Shown: positions 35,834 to 50,197 of the stretch, piece by piece
Position numbering within the stretch: position 1 is the stretch's first letter
Layout of the letters: the number at the start of each line of letters is the position of its first letter
From: Tricholomella constricta
Lineage: Eukaryota > Basidiomycota > Agaricomycetes > Agaricales > Lyophyllaceae
Reading direction: 5' to 3'
NCBI GenBank assembly: GCA_013368375.1
Contig: JAACJP010000031.1
Coordinates: 310,001-374,000, forward strand
Length of the DNA: 64,000 nt
Position numbers and translations under genes: made by a program
The notes under the pieces: generated by a model
Database searches by the model: none
Seen by the model: only the letters and a program-made list of their open reading frames with translations
What the model was told of the DNA's origin: nothing

Positions 35834-36888
35834 TTTCGATGAGAGAGGCTTTGAAGGCAAAGGAGGCTTTAGTAGAACTGGGTTGTTCGACTGAAGATCG
35901 AGGAGACAACACGCAGTATTTAAACCTCGATGGTGGTCTGTGCACGCCTGTGTCGCAAGATTCTGCGCCTTGTATGACGGCCTGACGAAGCGCAGGAATG
36001 GAAAACAAGAATAACCATTCAATGATAGGACGTTACACAGTATTCCGCCATCTGCCGCAGGTCGACTACCGCCGATAGACAGGGACATGTGGCGTGGTTT
36101 GGAGAAGGGCACCCCCGTGAAGACCCCAGATAATTGAATTGACTGGCGAGCCGAGGTGGCAAACTACTGCGTTCCCATTTTCGGCCCCTAAAATTCAATT
36201 ATCCAGGATCACAAAGCTTCGAAGCGTTCAACTAGGATACCTGGGAAAATGAGAAGAGATTAGCCGTCGGAACGCGGAGCACAGTAAGCCCACCAATGGT
36301 TGCCAGATTCTCATGGTTGAAAACCCCACATGGAAGAAATTGATCATGAAAGTGAATATTTTAGGAAGTGTTGTTTGACGAACCTATCAGATTCCCTGGA
36401 CCTCCCACTCCACGACATATGCAGGGTCCTCGTCGAAGACCTGTCGAACGCGACAGTCAGAAAAACAATCGAAGGACTTCTACTTATGTCGTTCTTGTTT
36501 TTACCGGTGTAAGGCTCGTGGAATATTGTATAGGGCGGTTGATCGGGTTTGTGGCTTGCAGATAATATTTCCCCAAAGACAAAGAATTGACAAATCGTAT
36601 CAGGAATGGGGAGGCACCTTATCAGATAGGGGACAAAAGCAATTGTCAGGTAAGCAAGCATACACATTCTTGGGCTTGCCAGTATGTTTCTAAATGATCG
36701 AAGGGTGATCTTCATTTAGTCTCCACAAAAAAAACTAAGAATCTTTATAAAAGCTAGAAAGGGGTCGTGAAAGGCGTGCAGTAGAGTAAACGGGGAGCGG
36801 AATGTAGGGTAACGAGAGAGACGTAGACGATATACCAATAGGAGGATTTTCGTGGGGTATGCGAGGGGGTATGAACAAAGATTCGTAA
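35834..36888. other. Intergenic between hydrophobin copy 1 and beta-tubulin
   Basis: About 1 kb with the hydrophobin promoter at the left and the tubulin 3' flank at the right. Small frames in it show no domain. Confidence 0.5.
35917..35924 (-). promoter_or_regulatory. TATA-like box of hydrophobin copy 1
   Basis: Read on the minus strand it is TTTAAATA, about 85-90 bp before the ATG at 35833. The spacing matches the TATAAA found before hydrophobin copy 3. Confidence 0.45.
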
Positions 36889-38829
<1,941 letters not shown>

Positions 38830-41147
38830 GCTGAGAGAGAAGCGTCAGCAGTTGCCAACACAGAGGCTCGAAAGTGGTACGACAAAGAAACGCGACATAT
38901 GCCGCGTGTCGTGGCGATTTCTCGCTCGTGACACGCAGCAAAGCGCGGCGAGAAACAACAGAAAGATAGCAAGGAATACTCACATAAAGAGTTAGAGAAG
39001 GGAGATGGGTATTGTCGTTCAAGGAGGGGTGATTGAACACGAAGACAGGAAAATGAGAGAGAAGTTCGGGCAAAGGGTGAACTTCAAATTTTAAACCCAG
39101 ATTCACGTTCCGGGTGGCGCGTGCACGCTCATGATGCACGCGTCAACAACGTTGTTGATCCCCAATGTTTCGACGCAAACGAACAATGGGATCGACGGCG
39201 ATCGTCCTGAACACGTCGGTGCACAACCGTTGCACGCTGCATACGTTGACTGTATGTAAACCCACTGAATGAGTCCGCTTATTATCATACTTTGCGAGGC
39301 AATGACACTCACGTTACAACATCCAAAGGAATGTTATATGCGGCAGCATCAGGGCTTAAAGTCAATGCAATGAATGGACCCTTTGTCTGGAAAGCTAAAA
39401 AGGCGACATCTCGTTCGATTTCTTGAGATTCTATGGCTCACCGACATGACCATTTGGCCCTCTTGCTGCCTGCTGATATGACCTCGCACCCCCCATGTCC
39501 TTATGAATAAGACAGTCATATGTGTCATTTTTCTTAGGTAACAATCTCTGCACATTTTTTGATCAGCCCTGTAATGAACTAGACATCCGTGTTCGTACCA
39601 GCATCCCTTGGAATATGGACTGGAAAAATGAAGTTGATTTTTCCTTAATTGGTACGCGACTGCCATGCTGAAATTTTCCACGAGTCAGCGCCTTGTATTG
39701 CCCTTTATGTGTGGTCATTTCAAAAACGAAGGTATGTCCTCATGTAATTGTCCGAAAGCCGTTGACGCTGCGAACAGATGTCAAAGTCAGCGCTCAGCGC
39801 TGGTAACCTTTACATTATTCTGACATTCCCAGCGACTTCCTGCTGGTTCTATTTCATCATTTTTTTCCCTCAGTCTCAGTGTTTCACATCCAACTCGGGC
39901 TGCTTCCTTTCCTTCCCTTACCATATGGTACGCAACGATAATTCAATCAGAACATCGTGCAAACCCGAGATTCTCGACGTTGGAAAAAATTGAAACCTCG
40001 AGTGTAGGATTCATCCCGTACCAATCATACTTTCTCGCAGGGCCTCCGAGGCCCAAAAACACATTCCCAAGAGATGTTTTCTCATTTTTGTATTGTTCTT
40101 ATTCGGTTGATAACACGGTCAACAGAAGGTTCATTCTCGGTTGTGTATTGTTGATCTTGCTGTCTTACGTCGAGATGCAATTTCAAAACAGTCTCCTCAA
40201 GCCCCTTCCGTCATCCTAGGTTGGCAAGGTCTATGAACGTGCAGGCTGAGCGTTCATACCTTCGTGTGCCCTTCTCATCCTTATGACGACAATATCGTGC
40301 CTTCGACATGGTCGAACATGTCACTTTGAATCGTCCACTACTGAAGATTTTGGCTTTGTGGCCTATACCTGTCAGTTGCCGTACTTTTTTTGACCAATAG
40401 GAGCAGGAGAAAACCAGCCGATCCCATACCCACCTCCCTGACATTGATTTCCGTCCTGTCAAAATGCTGGGTAATGTGTCCTGCAATCGAGGTGGCATTT
40501 TACACGATGTCGGCGTACGAAGCGTACCAATCGCCATTGACTTCGCCTGACGGCTTCCTGAGTGGTGTTTTCGGGGTCACTCTTCCTTCTTTTATGACTT
40601 ATCCGTCAGCACGCGTCTTTTGCTCCTCGTGTTATGCTATGATCACCTGGACGGCGGATGTTTCAGACACTCTCGTTCCCACATTTCTCAGGACTCAAGA
40701 TTCCCCGACGCCCGGATATCATGTCTCGGGTGTGTGAGCTCTCTAAATAATTTGCGCGTTAGCTCCCGAATGGAAGCATGTCGTCTAGAGAAGAATGGTG
40801 GAAAGGCTTCCAAAAATCACCTTTACGGATTACACCGGAGCCACAATCCATAGATGACATCTACTATTTTATACGTGAGTACCTTACCTTAATTCGTTTG
40901 TGTATTTGGGACAAGACAACCAGATAGACTTGAACGTTATAATACGTGTTGGAATGAGGGTCAGTACGGGGATTGTCAATTCATAACGACTCCCACATGA
41001 GGTTTGTATTGTCTCAAGATCAACGATCATTTATAATGGCCTCGAACGCATTACATTACGGAATGCCCTCGATACCCACAAGGACGAGGCGAGCAGTGAC
41101 CATGTGTTACTTTCTCCCACAACCCCGAAGCCGATGGAGATTTCTCT
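38830..41147. other. 2.3-kb intergenic upstream of beta-tubulin
   Basis: Holds the tubulin promoter at its left end and the 3' flank of hydrophobin copy 2 at its right. Short frames at 39349-39681 and 40211-40737 occur on both strands, show no domain, and partly overlap each other in antisense. I see no supported gene or repeat. Confidence 0.45.
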
Positions 41148-41746
41148 TCAAAGGTTGATATTAATGGGGACACATCCAATAGCAATGATGCCGCTCTGTG
41201 CGCCTCGATCAGCACCAATAGCAGGGCACAGAGCACATGACATACGAAGTCGTTATTCTGGCAGCAAACAGGCTGAGTATGGCAGGAGTTCTGGCCAATC
41301 CCCAAGATGTCGATAGGTGAACAGGTGATACCGCTGCCCCATTTCATCAACGAATAGCATCGGAGAGATCAGAGGATCAAAGCGTACATCAAGGCCTCGA
41401 CGCCTTGGAGAACGACGCCGAGCAGGCCAAGAAGGACACCAACGACGCTACCGTCGGACTGCGTGTGTAGAGTTTGAAAAAGGACACGAGGGAAGACGTA
41501 TGATGGGAGAGACTGACACGCTCGAGTGAATTGCAGCACTGAAGATGTCCAGTATTACATTGACTAGCAGGGAGGGGAGTAGAGGTCGGGCCAGGAGCCG
41601 GCTAGAGTGATTGTCCGTCTGAGGAAAGGCAGGAGGAAACAGGGCTCAGGACGTACGACGGTCACCGTCACGGTGGTGGTGGCGGCCGCAAGCGCGATGA
41701 AGGCCATCAAGACCAGCAAGAAGATAGACGAGACGCGAGAGAACAT
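41148..41746 (-). CDS. Class I hydrophobin, copy 2
   Basis: About 126 residues after removing introns. The signal peptide is SRVSSIFLLVLMAFIALAAA, then TTTVTVTV as in copy 1. The eight cysteines are complete: ASQCNTGHLQCCNS, GITCSP, GQNSCHTQPVCCQNNDF, AIGCVP, ending ININL. Introns fall after TVTVTV, after NSLER (donor GTCAGT), within the codon after EAL, and after NNDF. The intron that splits NSC in copies 1 and 3 is absent. The loop between Cys 4 and 5 (SPIDILGIGQNS) is more diverged than between copies 1 and 3. Nothing suggests a pseudogene, although the middle exon has to be joined over a stop-rich intron. Confidence 0.88.
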
Positions 41747-42828
41747 GATAGTATTCAGAGAGGGTTAGAACTGGGCAAGTTATAGGGCGCTGAATGTACG
41801 GAGCGCGTTCTCCCTTCAAATACTATCGTCGTCCCATGCCGAGCTTCATCGTGCCTGCACGCCGTTGCAAACCAATGCTTGGCTGTGATTGAAGGATCAA
41901 ACCGTTAGACAGGATAAATGATGTCGCATTAGGAGGGGTGATAGAAGTTGAAAGGTAAGGGAGAGCATGCGAAAATGTCAGGCTGAGTGGCCTTTGACAA
42001 GCAAGGCTGACGTGCAACATCAGCCTTGAAAATCTTCAATCAGGAAGAAGATTCGTCGGGACTTGGTCGAAGCCGGGACTGAAAGACAGTGAGTCTTAGC
42101 TATGGGCCAAGCGTCCTTGAAATATGTATTTTGACGGTCGCTCGGAGGATTGAAGAGGATCAACGAGTCGGACTCGCTACCGCCGTACGTGTGTCGGGCC
42201 GCTCAACGCAGACCCTTCGCGGAGTTTGTACTCAACCCTTTGTCAGCGATGCCACGCCGCCAGAACTTTTTCTCTGCGACACACTCCGGTTTCTGCTCTT
42301 CATGATCACGCTATGTCATTGCGAAGACTCATGAGCACTCTTTCGGAATCTGACTGAGTCTTTCTCACTGCTTACGCCTCTTACATCAGGGCAATGGAAC
42401 TTGGGGGCGCCATCCAACCATCGTAATCAGCCACCTTTTCGTGGCGCTTCTTTTCTTCGACGCTCCTCGATGTATCACCGCCGAATGATTAAGGCGCAGC
42501 TGGGAAAATTATTGCAGTCATCCTCTGGTGCCTATCTCTGCCGTAATGTCAAAGAACTTTCCCCATGCTATTGTCCTTGAGAAAGTGGCCTCGGATGTTA
42601 TTTTACAAGGGGTACTCCATCTTTTGCTCAAGAATTGTTGTTTCTCGTCAAAAATGATTTGCGCTTGGACGACGATCAAAATCAGTGCGGAAGTGTACGT
42701 TTTTGGTCAAACATCATATTTGCTTTCATGGACTATCACTGGGCAAGACGATCGTGTATTCTCTCAAAATCCAGTAGAAGCAGGAGAAAGTTGTTAAATG
42801 ACCACATCCATCGCGATCCTCCCTATGC
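41747..42828. other. Intergenic between hydrophobin copies 2 and 3
   Basis: About 1.1 kb with the copy 2 promoter and the copy 3 3' flank. No further gene or hydrophobin fragment was found. Confidence 0.5.
41815..41824 (-). promoter_or_regulatory. Weak TATA-like sequence before hydrophobin copy 2
   Basis: AGTATTTGAA on the minus strand, about 70-78 bp before the ATG at 41746. It is at a similar distance to the boxes of the other two copies but a poorer match. Confidence 0.25.
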
Positions 42829-43387
42829 TCAGAGATTGAGGTTGACGGGAATGCAACCGATTGCAATAACTCCGTTCTAAGGAGAACATCATCAATTTCG
42901 GTCTTAACTTTAGAGGTGAGTATTCTACTCACAAAGTTGTTGTTGTCGCAGCAGACGGGTTGAGCAGTGCTATAGGAGCTGTTAGTCTCATGTGAAAGCT
43001 CATGAATAAGCCTCGATTACCAGGAGTCTCCACCAACGCCAACGACGGAGATCGGCGTGCAAGTGACACCGCTGTTCGTTGAAGGTAAGGGCAATTATCT
43101 GTCGATACGCGCACATTCGCTTACACAAGGACATTGAGATCGTCCAAAACAACGCCGAGGAGGCCCAAAAGGAGGGAAACCGGGTCAGAGGAAGCCTGAG
43201 GAACAATTTCAGCAGTCGCGCACAGGCCGTGACAATTGACACTTACCGCTTGCACAGACTGGCAGCACTGCAAGTCTCCAGTGTTGCACTGACTTGCGGG
43301 AATGTTGCGCGGAACGACACTGGCGGCCGCAAGGAAAGGAAGGGCGAGGAGGACAAAGAGGAAGACGGAGGAAGTACGCGCAAACAT
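42829..43387 (-). CDS. Class I hydrophobin, copy 3
   Basis: About 115 residues. The signal peptide is ARTSSVFLFVLLALPFLAAA; the TVTVTV spacer and its intron are missing and SVVPRNIP leads directly to the first cysteine. All eight cysteines are present: [37 protein letters not shown] and AIGCIPVNLNL. Introns lie after QSVQA, after NVLV, inside DSC and after NNNF. The cysteine domain is closest to copy 1 by eye. A clear TATAAA precedes the ATG by about 90 bp. This fits a local gene family made by tandem duplication. Confidence 0.93.
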
Positions 43388-44648
43388 GGTGAGTTGGGTG
43401 ATGGCTTATTTATCGCACAGTAGTTGAACTCGCGGTTGGTTCGACTGGGGCTCCTAACGATGAACGCTCTTCCTTTATACCTCTCATTCGACGTCTTGGA
43501 ACTCCGCAGGCCACATTCGAAGTAAATGAGTTCCGTGTTTATTTTTATAATTGACTTGTGTTCCCCAGCCCGACAGTGAAATGCCTCCCAAGTTCCAGGA
43601 TGATGCTAAAATAGTTGATGCCAAAATCTTTCAGCTGGTGAGTTTCCAAACTTCGGTCCTACTGTCAGACCCCATCATTTCCTTTCGACGCATTGAGATT
43701 TGCGCAATATACTCGAGTGTGGAAACCCTCGAAATAACCGTAAGGTTTACACGAGGTCCGCTTTTCACCACGGCTTGTTTCATTATTCACAATCTCCAAG
43801 GACTTCAACTTCCATAGGAGCTCTCCTTACTGGCTTGAAATGGAGCAAGTGCCCTAAGTCCTTCGTCTTCTGGATGCAGGCTCCGCTGACGCGAGATTTC
43901 GTCTTCCCGAAGCTGTCATGTCATTACTGATTGATAGAATAGCAAAACCCTCAAATACAAAAGCACCCCTAGTGTTTATCTGCAACACGCGGACACTGCA
44001 CGCTGAATGGCCAATGAATGGCTAAATCAGGCCTCTGCGGTCAGAGCTCTGCCTGGTCTAAAATACCAAACGTTGGACAGGCGTCAAACCTGTTCTTTTA
44101 TTCACCAGGTCATGAGCATCCGGACATTCTTGTGTTGAATAACGCCTCTGAATCGTTAACTCCTCGCGCCTTGATTGAGTTTAAACGTTATCGCATTTCT
44201 CACCGATGTCAGACAAGGTCTCCATAATTAGAGCGGAATTTATGGCCCTTAAATATCCCTTGTTCATTCAAATTTTCACCACAATCCACAGCCCTTGAGG
44301 CCATCCATTCGGTTAATTCGAGGTCCCGATCAGATACACATTTCCCGGACATTGGTCGCTGATCTGATTATAGAGCATGGGCTCTACCCCGCCCCTCCCC
44401 CGCCCCTTCCCCTTCTTCACTACCTATTATGAACGAGAAGCCAACGTGTGATTCCTTGATACAATTTTTGGAGGAGATTCACTGAAACACCCAATCTCAG
44501 GATTGCTCATCCCATATGTGTACTCTACATAGATGCATAGTTCCGTCGTCAAAGGGTACGCAAGTGTCCAATTTCCACTAGGCTAGGTCGTAAGCTACAG
44601 AGTCTGGTATACACGTCGGAATCATGTGAACGCGGGGATATGGGTATT
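43388..44648. other. Intergenic, 1.26 kb
   Basis: Upstream of hydrophobin copy 3 and downstream of the membrane protein gene. A short C/T-rich stretch lies near 44,390-44,420. No gene is supported; small plus-strand frames at 43551-43930 have no domain. Confidence 0.45.
43474..43479 (-). promoter_or_regulatory. TATA box of hydrophobin copy 3
   Basis: TATAAA on the minus strand, about 90 bp before the ATG at 43387, at the same spacing as the box before copy 1. Confidence 0.55.
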
Positions 44649-47314
44649 TCAGGGATCGTACGGGGTCTTCCAGGGTGGGTAGCCCGTGGCTGCTTGATAG
44701 GCAAGATGTGACGAAGATGAAGAAGCCGTGTCCCGCAAGTGGCCTTGTCCCAAAAGCGACAGCATGGCATCGTCGGGCCCAAGGCCCGCCCGTTCTGTAC
44801 CATCGTCATCGGCGACAATAGCACCTGTCCGTCTGTCCAAGCGGAACGTCAGCCCGCTCAACTTCTGCTCGAGAGTTTTTTCATCGTCGTAAGGGAGAAG
44901 CAGTTCACCGAACCCAGATCGCGATGTCCTGGACATGATGGCAGCAATAGTTCCCGGTGGAGTCGTTAGAAGAAGCTTCTTGCGATCGCGTTGATGCAGC
45001 ACATGGACGACGAGGCCAATTGCTCCAGTTAGAATAAGGAGAATTCCTAGGGTGTGCGCAGGCAAGGGACTGCAAGGTGTAATCATACGGAATCATTAGT
45101 TTCCACTATACGAGAGAGTCTGAGAAGACCATACTCTATCCATAGCACAGGAACGAGGGAGGTGATCTCCGCGGGAAGAGTGTTGTTTGCGTTTACGAAA
45201 TAAACTGATTTGGCAGCAAGGGAAAGATGTTGCGTCTGGTCGGGTAGAACATTTTACACCCGAACGCAGGAAGTGAAAGTTCCAAATGACGTACATAAAC
45301 AGTACTTGTAATGTCCAAAAAGCCATTAGGGAGATCAAAAGTAGACTGGGGACCGTCTTTCAATTGGGATGCGAAGCGGAAGATCGCGCCAGAGACGCCA
45401 GAGCTCGTCGCAAGTGCGCGGGCTGCAATGAACGGGTTCGCGTTTTGTCGGAAAATGACCCTAGAGAGGTTCGAAGTCCGTTAGAAAGTCAATTGGACAG
45501 TTTCTGACCGCGACTCACCCATTGAAAGCTGCTCCATTCAATGGATCCCCTGTAACGTTATTTGCAGGCACGTAGTCGTTCAGCTTCAGTACTTCAGAAA
45601 GCGCTTGATTGGTAAGGTTCGCTGACACAGTGACATTGAATGCCTTGATCGAAGGTGTACAGAATACTGTTTTTGCTTCGGCATTACCATCTGCTTTGTG
45701 ATGAAAGAACCTTGGAGCATATATCAGTTTCACGTATCAGATAATTAGCGTATAGTTCGAACCAGAACATCACAGGTCGTAGATATATGTCGGGGATTGC
45801 CGCATCTCCTGGGCATAGTACATCCTTTACACCGTATTGTATTTCAGAGGCCTGCAACTTCGGGTAAGCAGGCATATCAGGATTCGAACAGAAGGACTCT
45901 CACGGCAGGATCATAGGTAACGGAAAGGGTGCAACCTTCGACGGATTTCGATGTCAATGTAGTCAAATTGTCCGCTGTGTGGTTTAGAGTAGTCTCAACG
46001 GGATTGGCGCAATTTGACGCGGTCTGAATTCCAGTCGTATTGACTCGAACTGTTCCATTGAGCCCGGCATCTGTAGGAAACTAGATATTGAAAAATGAAG
46101 TGAGAATAGTTGTTTGTTGACGTGACAAATGGCTCACGGTGAACTCTGCAGTCGCCCATCCGCCACGAACAAATGGTGGATCTGGTAAGTGATGGAAGAC
46201 TGCGGCCTCTGCAAAACCCGCAGCCGCGACGAACGCGTTCAACTGTTCGACGTCTGGAACAAGTCCTATCGATTTTGTACTGGTAATGGCACCATCTAGA
46301 CCGTGACGTTAGTCCCACCGCTGCTTAGAAATTCTCCTATGATTAATTTACATTTCACTAGTTCTTTCTGCCGAAGCTGAAAGATGGAGCCGGCTATAAT
46401 GCCTGCCGTCAGATCAAGGAAGGTTTACGAAGGGGGCTTTACGTACCTAGAGGCTGGAAAATGAACGTCGTAATAGCTGTGACTACGGACCAGAATACAA
46501 GGCGATGCTTGTATTTCATGGCACGGAAAAGCCCAAAGACTGGGCTAAAGAAGTAAATTAGGGAGATTCCATGAAATAATAAGTTCGAAGCTACCCAAGC
46601 CCGATCTGTTCCAAAAGGCATTAGCAGGTCACTACGAGAGAATTGATTTGTACAAACATAATCCAAGAGCAAACTTTCCTCCGCAGGCGATCTTCCTTTC
46701 CAAAGGAGAACATACGGCTATAGGTGGAGTGAGGAGAAGCATTGAAGGAGGGATTTAATGCCCTACGTAGAACCGCCTTAGATTCCAGTCAAGATCTCGG
46801 AACGTGAATGCATATGGAGTGATGATTCTAAGAAAGACGTCAGTTTGCCATCAATGCATGACGAGAAGGTTATGCACATGGTTGGGAAGAATGACTACGA
46901 CCCAACGTCAGCGGGGGTTGCCAGGCGACGAGGGGGCAGCACCTACCAGCAGAAATTGTGGCGAAACTATTTGTATCACATTATTTGGTGGCACTCTAAA
47001 ACCTGTGTTTTCAGCTCGTTAACAGTCAAACCTATGGAAGCATCGAAAACACACCGCCGCGCTTGTATGATACTATCGCCGCTGCCTCCAATGCTATCCC
47101 CAGCGCCATAAGAAGCAGTGGTATTGCCAGCACCACGAACCAAGTAGTCATGAGAGGCTCCTACGACACAATTAAAAGCGCCAAAATGAATATCACAGGC
47201 TAGACGCACATATCGAGAGGACTTTTTCTTCCCAGATCCCTCCGGTCGTGAAGGAATGAGGTGCGTCGATTCTCGAAAACTGTCAGATGCTTTGCTGAGG
47301 CGCTCCGAGTCCAT
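44649..47314 (-). CDS. Large multi-pass membrane protein, DUF3433-like
   Basis: A multi-exon gene. After a charged N-terminus (MDSERLSKASDSFRE...) comes a strong membrane helix (TTWFVVLAIPLLLMALGIAL). Next is a block with ITPYAFTFRDLDWNLRRFY spliced to PYVLLWKGRSPAEESLLLDY, then another helix pair around KYKHRLVFWSVVTAITTFIF. A long, presumably extracellular middle part has several N-glycosylation sites. The last exon holds a final helix (LGILLILTGAIGLVVHVL) and a tail with GELLLPYDDEKTLEQKL and LTFRLDRRTGAIVADDDG. The SLLLDY plus membrane-helix pattern resembles fungal DUF3433 proteins, whose function is unknown. The start could lie further upstream; MDSERL is the first ATG after an in-frame stop. 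Confidence 0.6.
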
Positions 47315-47857
47315 CTCGGGTTCGTCTAGTCTGTCCCGCAGCGCTGTGGGCGTTGTATGAGGTTAAGTAGCAACGCATGGTCCAATTCGGCGTGGCTGTA
47401 GTGATGTCCGGGCAACATGCCAGATGGCCGGTTCCCGTTTGTAAGCCAAATAACAGCATAGCCACCGATCGATCGTAACGGCTTCAAAATCCTTGTATGC
47501 CCGAAAGTTCAATGAGAATTCATGTGAATGAATGAAAATCGCTTGTGGACCACAGAGAGACACAGGGCCGACCAAGGATGGGAAAGCACCTCTATAAGAC
47601 AACGGATAAGAAATAACGAGGTGATCATGAAGACCACTATCCTATCAGCCGAGATGCCGAAGCCCGACTGATGGGAAACACGGACTTGACCTCGTCCTCC
47701 TCCCTCTTTGAAACAGTGCAAAAGAGAAAGCTTGATGGACCTCTTAATTTGGAAAAGAAAGTCTTCTGATTTTGTTGCTACGCCGTTATAATTTCATAGA
47801 TTGCTCTAAATCTTACAGGAAGTCACCCAATTGCTCACCAAATTCTTTGATCAGACG
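47315..47857. other. Intergenic between two minus-strand genes
   Basis: About 540 bp. Frames on the minus strand at 47363-47721 may be 5' leader of the membrane protein gene; nothing is recognised. Confidence 0.4.
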
Positions 47858-49736
47858 CTAGTCAGAGTCAGAATCCGACGATTGTCCATAATCAGAATCA
47901 GAATCAGGATTATGGGCTACTTGTCGCGTTTCTTGCTGGATGGAATTCGGATCCTGATCTGAGTCGTATTCCAGAGAAGGCCCCGCTTGAGCAGCAGGAT
48001 CTGCAGCACTTTGCACATCAAGACCACTCTCCCTCAATGCTCTCTGCTCGTCAATCGGAGGACCCGAGATCATGGAACGCCATATATCGATGATCATGCT
48101 GAGAAGAAAACGTCAGAAACCACGCATCATCATCATTGGAATAAATAGATATCACACGTACACGGATTCATTGCCTGCACACCACCCCTCCGCACTTGAC
48201 AAGCCGAGGTACTTCGAGATCTCGGTAACGTTCTCCGAAGATGTCGCAGTCTGCATGAGTTTCATAAACTGCTGCTTGATGTCGACTACATAGACCGGTG
48301 CATGGGCGCCGCGGGGGGGTTCCGCGGAGGTCCCCGAGGTCCCCGAATATGCGCGAGGCGGTGATCTTCCGTAAGATTGTGTCCTTGAACGGGGTAAGGC
48401 TTGACGGCCGTAGGTACGGGGGGGCGATCGGGATCGAGAACGTGGTCGAGTTCGTCGGTCATGATAGTACGAGTGCGAGTCTCTCCGATGATCGCCCTGT
48501 CTATGGTAGTCGTTCCGGGAATTATGCACCTGCAGCCAAATTAGTCAGGTTTAGGATGTGGGCATAAATGAATGGAGCAAACTTTAGTTGTCTGGAAGCC
48601 AAGCAAGCCCCTGATACCTGTCTCCCAGGACGATATGTCGATGCCACAGTTCGTAAGCATATTCTTGGACAACTCCTCATCATGCACAAGCAGGATGATC
48701 GGTTCCGTCGAAGTCATTCGCTCCGAGAAGAAGTCTTTCAGACGCGCAGATATTACCATGCCGTCGAGTTCTTCTGTGGTACCGTGCTTAAAACCCTATA
48801 ACAAAACCGTCTCGTAAGTTTGTCGATCTTTTAAACGGCAAACAAATACATACCACTCTCTTTGAACTCGCATTCATAAATCGATTGTTCGTAAAGTAAA
48901 GGTGAAAAGACGAGCCTCCCCGAAGCAGTAGCTCGGGTACTGTGGCTTCTGATATCGCGCAGTCCAATGCAACTGGGTGTTTGCGCCTATCCTCGCTCGG
49001 ACGAGTGTCATGTGAACGAGGAGTAAACACAAACGAAAACACGCGGACCGATCGAGTCCAGGACGCGTCATTCAGGCTATACTTTCCGAGCTCGATGCGA
49101 TTGTGCAAGATGCCATAAAACAGGCTAAGGAAGAAGATTAAAAAAAACTGAGGCGCTCATTTCGGCGCTGGGCGACATACCGTCCGTGTTCGAAACCGCC
49201 CCGCTGGATACCGTCATCCCCTGACACGAATTGCTTGTTCGCCTGGCTATTGTCCGTCGCAGCTCGTTTCTTTACACTTTTGATCTTCAGGACCCCCAAC
49301 ATGTCTGCGAACTCGTCCGCGTTGCGGAAGTAGATCGGCGAAAGCGACTCGAAGTCTGTTGATTCTGCCGGAGGTCTCCTCGGGTATGGTCTCCGGTGCG
49401 CGCGGACAAGTTCGTGCAGTTGTCGTCCGGTGAGCAGCAGATGGGTCGTGCCGGTGCGTTTGATTCCTGTTGGTGTTCATAAGCCTTTATGTCGTGAGAC
49501 GAGCATCCACTGAGAGGTAGAATGTACCGAGGACGAGCTCTATAGAGTCCACTTCACGCGACCTGAGAGGAGATGCGTGCCCCGCGATGAGTTGAGCTAG
49601 TTTCTTGTCATCGTAACTTCGACATTCGGGCCTGCAAGTGAATGAACTGAGATCAAAGCACACAAAGTTGAAACGAGTCCATTTACCAATCGATGTGGGG
49701 GTGAAAGCCGCCGATCTGGTAGTACTCTTGCATCAT
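47858..49736 (-). CDS. Possible RNase H-fold (Gfd2-like) protein with SR-rich and acidic tail
   Basis: A multi-exon gene beginning MMQEYYQIGGFHPHIDW, joined by a GT-AG intron to PECRSYDDKKLAQLIAGHAS and later SLSPIYFRNADEFADMLGVL. The middle (KHPVALDCAISEATVPELLL, FHLYFTNNRFMN, FKHGTTEELDGMVISARLKD, EPIILLVHDEELSKNMLTNC) has the order of elements of Gfd2/YDR514C-type exonuclease-fold proteins. A C-terminal Arg/Ser stretch (RTRPRSRSRSPPRTYGR) is followed by an acidic Ser/Asp tail ending SDYGQSSDSDSD. The first acidic pair expected for a DEDD nuclease is not obvious (LDCA), so it may be inactive. An RNA-linked role is a guess from the SR tail. The ATG at 49736 follows an AG, so an upstream exon is possible. 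Confidence 0.5.
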
Positions 49737-50197
49737 CTGTATCGACGAGCTGGTCAGACAGAGTGGTTATGTAGCTACGGCGTTTATCCTCGAGGCATGA
49801 GAGTGGTAATGCAGCACCACGAGATTGATCCTCGAGGCATGATGGTAGAAGCTGTACTTGTCGTTCCCCAAAAGGAAAGCCTGCGTCGCCGGAGTTATTT
49901 CCCCCGATTTCTTGACCTGAGCTACTATATCCGCCCGAGGTCTGCACTCACGAAGATAGAGTACGGTCCCCCATGTGCCTATTCATACAACATCCGGGCT
50001 CTTCAAAGAAGTACGATTATCCAAACGCAATCGAGATCCAGAGTTACGGATGACTTGCCGCCGAATCGAGTATTAGAGTACAGTAAGTTTTACCGTCAGG
50101 ACCGAGCAGCGATTAAGTATTCAATTTTGTAGCCCACCACTCACCCAAAACCACTACCAAAGTCCAATGTCCGATACACAGCAACCCAAATTTTCCT
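49737..50197. other. Intergenic, 460 bp
   Basis: Between the Gfd2-like start and the transporter stop, both minus. A partly repeated Gly/Ser or His-rich frame occurs (a 15-bp piece around GATCCTCGAGGCATGA appears twice near 49,790-49,840) but no gene is supported. Confidence 0.4.

Noticed and set aside
41339..41420. Stop codons between the two halves of hydrophobin copy 2, first read as a pseudogene
   Set aside because: They fall inside an intron with GTACGC donor and GGGCAG acceptor; splicing restores a full eight-Cys protein.
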